NCBI GenBank assembly: GCA_016840125.1
Contig: JAEOSY010000037.1
Coordinates: forward strand, 1 to 5,344
Direction of reading: 5' to 3'
DNA: 5,344 nt
From: Candidatus Helarchaeota archaeon
GTDB lineage: Archaea > Asgardarchaeota > Lokiarchaeia > Helarchaeales > HEL-GB-A
The notes under the pieces were generated by a model. That model was given only the letters and a program-made list of their open reading frames with translations, was not told the origin of the DNA and made no database searches. This document shows, piece by piece, positions 1-4,799 of this stretch. The translations under genes were made by a program, and so were the position numbers. Every line of letters begins with the position of its first letter. Within the stretch, counting starts at the first letter, position 1.

Positions 1-242
1 TGGGGCTTGGCTTTTTTTGTGAGGAGGTAGATCTCACAACAACTGTTAAAAGACTGAAACCCTTACTGAATGATTCGGATATAGATGTAAGAATAGCAGC
101 TGTATATGCCCTAGGATTCATTGCTAAGAGATTTATCTACAGTGAGGAGTTGGTCCTCTTTTTTAAGTCATGTCTGCTGGATTATGACCCAGCTGTAATC
201 CATAGCGCGAGGATAGTTTTAAATTTTCTCATAATTCCTTAG
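1..242 (+). CDS. HEAT-repeat-like protein, C-terminal fragment
   Basis: An open frame enters from the left edge (first full codon at position 3) and ends at a TAG at 240-242, giving 79 visible residues. The stretch VKRLKPLLNDSDIDVRIAAV followed by YALGFIA has the classic HEAT pattern: helix A, a turn with D-x-D-x-x-V-R, then a helix B rich in small and hydrophobic residues. A second, weaker unit follows (FFKSCLLDYDPAVIHSARIV). HEAT arrays are alpha-solenoid scaffolds for protein or nucleic-acid binding, so a specific function cannot be deduced from this tail. The gene is truncated by the window, not broken. It converges on the nitrilase gene, with only three bases between the two stop codons. 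The call of a HEAT-type repeat is fairly secure; whether it belongs to the PBS-lyase HEAT subtype is open. Confidence 0.65.
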   Translation, partial: GLGFFCEEVDLTTTVKRLKPLLNDSDIDVRIAAVYALGFIAKRFIYSEELVLFFKSCLLDYDPAVIHSARIVLNFLIIP

Positions 243-249
243 GAATTAT
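231..249. terminator. Convergent-gene hairpin terminator
   Basis: A perfect 8-bp inverted repeat (ATAATTCC, loop TTA, GGAATTAT) spans the two convergent stop codons, TAG of the plus-strand HEAT gene and TAA of the minus-strand nitrilase gene. The flanks are AT-rich but have no long T-run. Its symmetry and placement fit a shared bidirectional terminator or a 3'-end stabilising hairpin. This is inferred from structure only. Confidence 0.4.
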
Positions 250-1043
250 TCTAATTTATACATATTCCGGCGTCTATCTTTTAGAAGATCATTAAAGCTA
301 TTTAATTTCTTATTTCGCGCTAGGAGAGGGTCGATTGTGCTGTAGATGATTTCCTCATGGTCTGAAGACGCTTGTGATAAAACACTCCCAGTCTGATCAA
401 TAATGGTGCTATTACCAATAAAATGGAGATCTCGCTCATCGCCTATTCGATTGGCTAAAATAATATATACTCGATTCCATTTTGAATGATAAGTATCACC
501 TAAATAAGCCCCATCCGGAATTACAGCATTCATAGAATGACATATTATGTCCGCACCCATTAATGCCAACGATCGTGGGATTTCGGGATAGAACCAATCA
601 AAACAAATCATTATTCCTATTTTATAATCACGAATAGAGAATATCTGTAATGCTAAGTCTCCTGGTTTGAAGAAATCCTTTTCTCGTGCATATAATTGAA
701 TTTTCCTATAAGTTGTTATATAACCCTCGGGCCCAAAAACCACTGCGGAATTATAAAACGTTTCCTGGGCTTTTTCATTTATACCAGCAACAATAAATAC
801 TGAGTATTCTCGGGATAATTGTTCTAACAATTCACAACTCTTGGAATTTGGAATGTTTTCTGCAGTTTTTCGTACCTGCTCAATATTCTCAAAATTATAC
901 CCTGAAAAGGCGAGCTCAGGTAGAACAATTAATTCGGATTTATTTTCGGTTATGGATTTTATAATTAGTTCTTTAACTTTATCTCGATTAGAGCTCAAAT
1001 CTAAAAGTTGGGGATTAAACTGGATGGCCGCAACATTCAACAT
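246..1043 (-). CDS. Nitrilase-superfamily carbon-nitrogen hydrolase
   Basis: The 265-residue protein is a complete single-domain C-N hydrolase with the alpha-beta-beta-alpha fold expected for the nitrilase superfamily. The catalytic residues are all visible: Glu43 in LPELAFSGY, Lys114 in YRKIQLY, the second conserved Glu121, and the nucleophile Cys147 in MICFDWFYPE. Length, motif spacing and C-terminal LARNKKLNSFNDLLKDRR closely match, from memory, the structurally known Pyrococcus enzymes (PH0642 / P. abyssi nitrilase), which act on small aliphatic nitriles or amides. By that analogy this is a cytosolic amidase or nitrilase of unknown physiological substrate. The ATG is set by a strong AGGAG (1052-1056) with an 8-nt spacer. 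The gene is the last of a minus-strand cluster, 13 nt after the unknown 169-residue gene, so co-transcription is likely. There is no signal peptide. Confidence 0.93.
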   Translation of the reverse strand: MLNVAAIQFNPQLLDLSSNRDKVKELIIKSITENKSELIVLPELAFSGYNFENIEQVRKTAENIPNSKSCELLEQLSREYSVFIVAGINEKAQETFYNSAVVFGPEGYITTYRKIQLYAREKDFFKPGDLALQIFSIRDYKIGIMICFDWFYPEIPRSLALMGADIICHSMNAVIPDGAYLGDTYHSKWNRVYIILANRIGDERDLHFIGNSTIIDQTGSVLSQASSDHEEIIYSTIDPLLARNKKLNSFNDLLKDRRRNMYKLE

Positions 1044-1056
1044 CTAATTTGCTCCT

Positions 1057-1566
1057 TTAAATTTTGTTTGGATACAGAAGATGCCCTAATAACTTGAACA
1101 CGTGATCTGGGAAGTTTTTGGCAAAATTCCCACAACCAATTCGCTTCATTCGGGGATTTTTTTCTAAATATCTACGAATATCTACGAATATTTCTTTTCC
1201 TTCAATAATTTCGTTCAATGTTTTTACGATTTGTGAAAACCATCTTACTTCTTTTAAGTAGGAAATCTTAACAAGGGTTTCAATTTTTTGGCCTTTTTGA
1301 ATAAGAGTGCTAAAATCAAGTTCGGGATCCGCCACAGCAAGAATTACGAACGCTTTTTGCGCAGCATCAAGCTTTCCGAATCTTTCAAGGCGCTTTGGCC
1401 AAATTATTTCGCCATCCGCGTCGATTAGATCTCCTAGTATAGAGATAATTTCACGTACCCTTTCTAATTTATCCATTTTAAGTTTTATAGTTATTTCCCC
1501 TATCGCCTCCATAAAATCTAAGATCTCGAAAATAATATGCAATACGAAATCTAACTCTTCAGCCAT
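1057..1566 (-). CDS. Unknown 169-residue mostly helical protein
   Basis: I do not recognise this protein. From the ATG at 1566 it has 169 residues, is predicted largely alpha-helical and appears soluble. It has charged amphipathic segments (residues about 1-50 and 85-130), one cysteine near the C-terminus and no signal peptide or clear membrane span. The frame stays open upstream to 1722, but that extension lies inside the acetyltransferase gene and reads as low-complexity out-of-frame translation, so MAEELDFV is the better start. No strong ribosome binding site precedes this ATG. The stop TAA lies 13 nt before the nitrilase ATG and abuts its ribosome binding site, which argues for a real, translationally coupled gene. 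A tandem 10-bp duplication (tctacgaata twice, 1171-1190) falls inside the coding region without breaking the frame. Function unknown. Confidence 0.7.
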   Translation of the reverse strand: MAEELDFVLHIIFEILDFMEAIGEITIKLKMDKLERVREIISILGDLIDADGEIIWPKRLERFGKLDAAQKAFVILAVADPELDFSTLIQKGQKIETLVKISYLKEVRWFSQIVKTLNEIIEGKEIFVDIRRYLEKNPRMKRIGCGNFAKNFPDHVFKLLGHLLYPNKI

Positions 1567-1585
1567 TGCGATCGTCTTTTTTTGA

Positions 1586-1614
1586 TTAATAAAAAAGGAG
1601 GGTGAAAAATCACC
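1586..1614 (-). terminator. Stem-loop plus T-tract after acetyltransferase gene
   Basis: On the minus strand GGTGA-TTTT-TCACC (1614-1601) forms a 5-bp hairpin that includes the acetyltransferase stop codon. It is followed by CTCC and a run of six T, then ATTAA. This looks like a weak intrinsic or archaeal U-tract terminator. As the next two genes lie directly downstream with no obvious promoter of their own, partial termination within an operon is the more likely reading. Confidence 0.4.
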
Positions 1615-2728
1615 GATGATAAGGCATAAAGATATGCTTATATTTCTCGTTTTTGTTAATTGCCGCTTCGCCCTTCTCGGAAAGTGGAAGGACAAGAAAT
1701 TCATATGTGCTTGTGTCGTCAATAAACTTGAGTGACTTAAATGCCTTTAACTCGTATTGAGGTTGAGTAGTTTGGACCGCAAAAACTTTTGGATAAGTAT
1801 CCTGCACCCACCGGACTATAGTCGCGATGAACCCCGCACGTTCTTCAATCGTGGTATCTTCATGGAAACAGGTCTCGTTCATTAGCGTTATAGGAGCGTT
1901 CCCCTTATTAAAGTGGATAATTTCAAAGCGTAATTGGGACGTTGCTAAAACCTTTCCATCACGTTCCCAAATTTTCCAGTAAAACCTAGATGGTTCGTCC
2001 ATTACCTCATTCATCCGAGCTGCGTTCTCAATCTCACCTTTCACATGGGATTCAGTCCAAACTTGACTGATTTGCATTCGCGATTGATATGAATTATGGA
2101 TCTTCGTAATTATGGGAATATCAGCGTCCGTCCCGGCACGAATTTCACCGCCTTCTAGCTCATTTTTAGGGATTCCATCATACAGTTTAAGCAATTTTGC
2201 GAAAATTATATTTAATCCTCGATAATCATGAAGGATTTTTCGCCCGTAAGCACCTAAAACCTTAATGAAATGCTGTTGATTCTTCATGTACCTCTTGAAT
2301 TCGAAATTCTTTTTTAAAAACTGATTTCCTCCAAACCCCTTCTCCGGAAAAGCATAGATGAGATCAAATCCAGCCTTTCGTGCATCTTCCATTAATCGTT
2401 TTAACATTGCTTTCTGAATTCCTATACGTTGATATTCAGGATCAGTTGCGCATAGACCTAGGGATAATGCTTTTACTTCAACTTCATTATCAATTTTCAA
2501 TATAGTCGGGGTGCCTACCTGTGTGGCGATTAACTTATCACCAATCCATGCAGAGTAAAAAAACCGCCTATCCCGGTGGTACGCTTGGAAATACCAGTCC
2601 GTATATTTGACATTTTCCCAATCATTCGCGCCAGATTCCATATATGCTACTACAAAAGTCTTCTTATAAAGCTCCGAAATCTTATCATTCGGAAGGGCGT
2701 CTGAGAGTATTTTAATTTCGTAATCCAT
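1610..2728 (-). CDS. Two-domain GNAT-type N-acetyltransferase
   Basis: The protein has 372 residues from the ATG at 2728. The N-terminal half is a GNAT domain. Its motif A is LSLGLCATDPEYQRIGIQKA, with the acetyl-CoA pyrophosphate loop Q-R-I-G-I-Q at about residues 100-105. Helix alpha-3 (MLKRLMEDARKAGFDLIYAF) follows, then the motif-B-like GGNQFLKKNFEF typical of the family. The last loop glycine of Q/R-x-x-G-x-G/A is replaced by Gln. The C-terminal half (from about residue 195, EIRAGTDADIPIITKIHNSY) starts like a second GNAT fold but lacks a clear motif A, as in Eis-like or tandem GNAT proteins. Substrate is unknown. An in-frame ATG at 2752 exists, but the 2728 ATG has AAGGTG six nucleotides upstream and lies downstream of the predicted transcription start, so it is preferred. 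This is the first gene of the cluster that includes the unknown gene and the nitrilase. Confidence 0.85.
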   Translation of the reverse strand: MDYEIKILSDALPNDKISELYKKTFVVAYMESGANDWENVKYTDWYFQAYHRDRRFFYSAWIGDKLIATQVGTPTILKIDNEVEVKALSLGLCATDPEYQRIGIQKAMLKRLMEDARKAGFDLIYAFPEKGFGGNQFLKKNFEFKRYMKNQQHFIKVLGAYGRKILHDYRGLNIIFAKLLKLYDGIPKNELEGGEIRAGTDADIPIITKIHNSYQSRMQISQVWTESHVKGEIENAARMNEVMDEPSRFYWKIWERDGKVLATSQLRFEIIHFNKGNAPITLMNETCFHEDTTIEERAGFIATIVRWVQDTYPKVFAVQTTQPQYELKAFKSLKFIDDTSTYEFLVLPLSEKGEAAINKNEKYKHIFMPYHR

Positions 2729-2764
2729 ATAATACACCTTATTTCTAATCATACTAGAATCAGC

Positions 2765-2773
2765 TTTTTATAA
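2765..2773 (-). promoter_or_regulatory. TATA box for acetyltransferase operon
   Basis: On the minus strand TTATAAAAA sits about 37-45 nt upstream of the ATG at 2728. With the usual archaeal offset of about 25-27 nt, transcription would start near 2742-2746. That leaves a leader of roughly 15 nt containing the AAGGTG ribosome binding site (2735-2740). The upstream in-frame ATG at 2752 would lie outside the transcript, which supports the shorter protein. Confidence 0.55.
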
Positions 2774-2777
2774 TTTT

Positions 2778-2851
2778 GGACAGTTAAGGAGGCGTTATCC
2801 TTTATCGGTAATTTACAAAATGTTTAATAAATTACCTCATCTCTACTGTCC
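2778..2851 (-). promoter_or_regulatory. Eukaryote-like SECIS element in selenoprotein 3' UTR
   Basis: Read on the minus strand, the 74 nt after the selenoprotein stop fold as follows. The basal helix I is GGACAGT (2851-2845) with ACTGTCC (2784-2778). The 5' quartet strand is ATGA (2840-2837). Helix II is a perfect 9-bp pairing of GGTAATTTA (2836-2828) with TAAATTACC (2815-2807). The 12-nt apical loop TTAAACATTTTG contains an unpaired AAA. The 3' quartet strand is GAT (2806-2804). UGA opposite GAU gives the tandem sheared G-A pairs of the eukaryotic SECIS kink-turn core. The apical A-run begins 11 nt from the quartet, as in eukaryotic elements. The internal loop is asymmetric (4 nt versus 19 nt), which is the weakest point. 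Position right after the stop of a HesB-like gene with an in-frame UGA makes this the likely Sec-insertion signal; similar elements are known in Lokiarchaeota. Confidence 0.8.
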
Positions 2852-2852
2852 T

Positions 2853-3188
2853 TCAATTTAGGGAGGCGTCAAATTCTTGTATTGTGAGGAAATCCCCATA
2901 GGATGTATGTGAGAGCGCAATAGTGAGTCTTGATAAACCACTAACCATAAAATAGGCATCCACCTGGAAGAGTATGTCGATTCCGTGTTGAGTTACTTTA
3001 AAATAGGATTCCGGATTATTTTTAGGTTCATTCTGTATGCTCACAGCAAGCCACTCCCCACTCGATCCACATCAATTCATTATTTCATTATAAGAGATGA
3101 CAATACTCGAATTTTGACTACTTTTTGCGCTGAAAAAGTTCAACGCCTCGTCTGTTATCTCAATTACAATTTCCTCTAATTTTATCAC
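2853..3188 (-). CDS. HesB/IscA-like selenoprotein (in-frame UGA = Sec39)
   Basis: One continuous frame runs from GTG at 3188 to a TGA at 2853-2855, broken only by a TGA at 3072-3074. Read as selenocysteine, it gives a 111-residue protein. The N-terminus IVIEITDEALNFF is the HesB/IscA signature start, and SIVISYNEIMN leads into U39-C40-G41-S42. After it come LAVSIQNEPKNNP, matching the family's L-x-x-DEPK segment, YFKVTQHGIDILFQVDAYFM and LSRLTIALSH. IscA's first cluster-binding Cys aligns with U39. The C-terminal CxC of canonical IscA is absent, as in the HesB-related selenoprotein family (TIGR01911). The role is probably redox or iron-sulfur related, but it is not biochemically defined. No ATG start exists. 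GTG at 3188 lies about where a TATA box near 3217 would start transcription, suggesting a leaderless or nearly leaderless mRNA. A SECIS follows the stop. A caller without Sec would report only the 63-codon tail from GTG 3044. Confidence 0.83.
3072..3074 (-). other. Recoded UGA codon (selenocysteine 39)
   Basis: This TGA sits in the context ATG AAT TGA TGT GGA. Coding-like HesB sequence continues in the same frame on both sides, without any shift. The codon falls at the residue that is Cys in IscA and Sec in HesB-related selenoproteins. A single Cys-to-stop error (TGT or TGC to TGA) could mimic this, but the SECIS downstream argues for recoding. Confidence 0.8.
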
Positions 3189-3210
3189 CTTTTTTTTTGT
3201 ATTAGGTTGT

Positions 3211-3225
3211 CTAATTATAATTAAA
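3211..3225 (-). promoter_or_regulatory. Putative TATA promoter of the selenoprotein gene
   Basis: On the minus strand TTTAATTATAATTAG lies about 25-35 nt upstream of the GTG at 3188. The normal archaeal spacing puts the transcription start at about 3190, practically on the start codon, so a leaderless mRNA is predicted. The sequence AAGGTGAT (3191-3184) resembles a very good Shine-Dalgarno site but overlaps the GTG. No canonical in-frame start lies at a suitable distance after it, so the start remains slightly uncertain. Confidence 0.4.
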
Positions 3226-3302
3226 GGAGAGTTTGAATTAAAGATATAGGTTAAAATTGCGAGAAGAAAAGGCGGGAGGTACTTTATCGAGTTGATATAT
3301 TT

Positions 3303-3341
3303 ATAAAAAAAAAAATAAAAAGAAAATGAGTGAACCCCACT
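3303..3341 (-). terminator. T-rich terminator after the DUF4332 gene
   Basis: Just past the TAA at 3345-3347, the minus strand carries a weak 4-bp hairpin (AGTG, loop GGGTT, CACT). It then runs into TTTTCTTTTTA and eleven or more consecutive T. Long U-tracts are the main archaeal termination signal, so this is a convincing transcript end that separates the DUF4332 unit from the selenoprotein gene. Confidence 0.65.
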
Positions 3342-3344
3342 GAT

Positions 3345-3845
3345 TTACTTTTTCTTGACTAATTCTTTTGCGCTGTTAATCCATTCCTGCACATCTGCTT
3401 TTGAAGGAGCCTTATTTACGTCGCCATGCCAACCAGGCTTTTTCTCGGCTTCTTCCGCAGCCTTTAGAACATCGCTGTGGAGATCCGCGGCTTTCCGTTT
3501 ACTCAATTCCTTGACGGTTTCGATATCCATATTAAAAAGCAAACCGGTGTACTCTTCTGCAGCGCGTCTCACACGAAAGAGATCTGCCATGCAAATCCAT
3601 TTGTAGAGAAGTTTTGGGCTGATATTTGTTGCTTCCGCAACTTCTACAAGAGACGATAGTCTTAAATCTTCGGTTGTTTTTATTCCAACTCTTTTAAGAT
3701 CCTCTGCGTACTCTTTACCAATGCCCTCGATTTCAATAACATCCTCAATTTGTACTGCTGCGGGCGCTTTACTTGTTAGTACTTTTTCCTTTGTTGCAGC
3801 TTTCTTCTTTTTCGCTGCTTTCTTCTTTTTCTTTCCTTTTGCCAT
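3345..3845 (-). CDS. Lys-rich DUF4332 helix-hairpin-helix protein
   Basis: The protein has 166 residues in two parts. Residues 1-26 are an extremely basic, disordered tail (KGKKKKKAAKKKKAATKEK). Residues about 33-165 match the DUF4332 family: a first helix-hairpin-helix-like unit with I-E-G-I-G-K-E-Y (39-46) and VGIKTTEDL, a second degenerate unit with EEYTGLLFNMDIETVKEL (97-114), RKAADLHSDVL, and the C-terminal signature APSKADVQEWINSAKEL (146-162). Helix-hairpin-helix folds usually bind DNA backbone nonspecifically, and the lysine tail fits nucleic-acid binding, so a chromatin or DNA-associated role is an inference. No enzymatic residues are evident. The ATG at 3845 has GAGG four nucleotides upstream. 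The gene appears monocistronic, with its own promoter and a T-tract terminator. Confidence 0.85.
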   Translation of the reverse strand: MAKGKKKKKAAKKKKAATKEKVLTSKAPAAVQIEDVIEIEGIGKEYAEDLKRVGIKTTEDLRLSSLVEVAEATNISPKLLYKWICMADLFRVRRAAEEYTGLLFNMDIETVKELSKRKAADLHSDVLKAAEEAEKKPGWHGDVNKAPSKADVQEWINSAKELVKKK

Positions 3846-3871
3846 TTTTCCTCAACTTTAAAATTCTTCTA

Positions 3872-3908
3872 TCTATCAAAAATCAAATTAATAGATTAGA
3901 TTGATAGA
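3872..3908 (-). promoter_or_regulatory. Promoter of DUF4332 gene flanked by inverted repeat
   Basis: The arms tctatcaa (3872-3879) and ttgataga (3901-3908) form a perfect 8-bp inverted repeat with a 21-nt spacer. Within the spacer a TATA-like TATTAATTT (minus strand, 3893-3885) lies at the right distance for a start near 3863 and a leader of about 17 nt. Arms flanking the TATA box could be an operator. The sequence can also fold as a hairpin with an inner aatc/gatt stem. Confidence 0.35.
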
Positions 3909-3939
3909 GAAATCTGTCGTAGGTTTTTTTTAAATGTTT

Positions 3940-4079
3940 GGTTTTTTGGTAAATTTAGGCATTGCCTACTCAAAGGCGGTACGATTGAAACCAATTTTTC
4001 AACACTCTTCTTTAGCTGTGACAAACCTTCTTTTTCTACGCACTCTAAAGCTGGCTTTTCGGTAAATTTAGGCATTGCC
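3940..4079. repeat. Pair of 27-bp direct repeats
   Basis: Two copies, 3940-3966 and 4053-4079, match at 25 of 27 positions and share the identical 19-mer ggtaaatttaggcattgcc. They are spaced 113 bp start to start. The end ggcattgcc is itself an imperfect palindrome. They sit directly downstream of the RAMP-like gene pair. A short minus-strand frame of 61 codons (3896-4081) runs through both copies in different frames, which argues against coding constraint as the cause of the similarity. This could be a duplication, element edge or binding site pair. Confidence 0.6.
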
Positions 4080-4105
4080 ATGTGGCAGGGTCGGTTTCAA
4101 AAGCA

Positions 4106-4798
4106 TTAACTGTTATTTTGGAACTCTTGAAAATCTTCGAGACTTGCCAAGGCTACGGACCAACTGCTGATGGACGAGAATAACCCTCCAAGAACTCGGT
4201 AATCACCTCCTAAACTCATTTTCTTTCGGTAATCCCAACTACGGTAAAACTTGGGCCAGAGACGCGAGAGCCCATTCCTTTTTTGCAAGGGAAGGAGACT
4301 CCACCGCCGCCTCTGATCTCTGTATATAACTTGAAAGGGGCTATCCTCGGAAACATTTTCGCAGAGATACAGATTCCGTAATTCATACCCCCGTTTAAAA
4401 TTATAATAGAGCGCACAGGTGAGCAGGATATGATACTTCAAGGATGAGTACGGGTAAAAGCGCGCCTCATTATAATAATTCAATAATTTCGATGTGAGAA
4501 TTGCAGCATGTAAGGGCACTGCCTCCGATCCTTTGAACAGGTCGAACACTTCCGCCTTTTGCTGATTTACTAACGTGCGCGGGTTCTGAAAATTCCGCAC
4601 GGTGAAAATTAAGGACTTCCGGTAAAACGAGCGCTCAAACGACTCCCGGAGGAAGTTGCGCCCCATCCAAGCGGCAAGGGCATCCGCCTCCCGGGCTAGT
4701 TTATTTGGCATAGCTACTTTATGGGGTAAGGCTCCCGGAATGCGAACTTTGTGGAGGTCGTGTTGTAGCACTCTTAAAAAATCCATATCCGCACTCAT
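4106..4798 (-). CDS. Unrecognised 230-residue protein coupled to RAMP-like gene
   Basis: I do not recognise this protein. Starting at the ATG at 4798 (MSADMDFLRV), it has 230 residues, rich in Arg, Leu, Phe and Tyr, with helical character (DALAAWMGRNFL, AAILTSKLLNYYNEA, HILLTCALYYNF) and a basic stretch around YRDQRRRWSLLPLQKR. No signal peptide or clear membrane segment is visible. The frame is open upstream to 4906, but those codons overlap the preceding gene. The ATG at 4798 has GGGGGTG about six nucleotides upstream and lies one base after the upstream stop TAG, so translational coupling is likely. By position it may be an accessory or small subunit of the same CRISPR-like complex. It shares the elevated GC content of its neighbour, unlike the rest of the window. 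Confidence 0.65.
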   Translation of the reverse strand: MSADMDFLRVLQHDLHKVRIPGALPHKVAMPNKLAREADALAAWMGRNFLRESFERSFYRKSLIFTVRNFQNPRTLVNQQKAEVFDLFKGSEAVPLHAAILTSKLLNYYNEARFYPYSSLKYHILLTCALYYNFKRGYELRNLYLCENVSEDSPFQVIYRDQRRRWSLLPLQKRNGLSRLWPKFYRSWDYRKKMSLGGDYRVLGGLFSSISSWSVALASLEDFQEFQNNS

Positions 4799-4799
4799 C

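Noticed and set aside
1616..1720. Short plus-strand frame after aggagggtg at about 1597
   Set aside because: Only about 34 codons, antisense to the conserved acetyltransferase; the apparent ribosome site is the complement of its terminator region.
1567..1722. N-terminal extension of the unknown protein to ATG 1722
   Set aside because: The extension overlaps the end of the conserved acetyltransferase gene and its terminator hairpin and lacks domain-like sequence; ATG 1566 is the better start.
2788..2869. Direct repeat ggaggcgt at 2788-2795 and 2862-2869 as a regulator site
   Set aside because: One copy lies in the selenoprotein coding end and the other in the SECIS internal loop; an 8-bp match over this distance is easily chance.
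2853..3044. A 63-codon free-standing gene starting at GTG 3044
   Set aside because: The same frame continues upstream through a single TGA into clear HesB-like sequence, so this is the C-terminal part of the selenoprotein and not a separate gene.
2853..3188. Pseudogene caused by a nonsense mutation
   Set aside because: The stop is TGA exactly at the family's Sec position, the rest of the frame is intact, and a SECIS-like hairpin follows; decay would not be expected to produce all three.
3940..4079. CRISPR array next to the RAMP-like gene
   Set aside because: Only two copies are present, separated by 86 bp with no intermediate repeat, which is too long for a normal spacer. An ATTGAAACC string at 3984-3992 resembles a repeat end but is not periodic.
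3896..4081. 61-codon minus-strand open frame
   Set aside because: No ribosome binding site, no recognisable domain, and the two internal 27-bp repeats are read in different frames, so coding constraint is unlikely.
4216..4416. Alternative minus-strand frame of 66 codons inside the 230-residue gene
   Set aside because: Low-complexity shadow frame wholly within the larger coupled gene; no evidence of a frameshift in the main frame, which ends cleanly at 4106.
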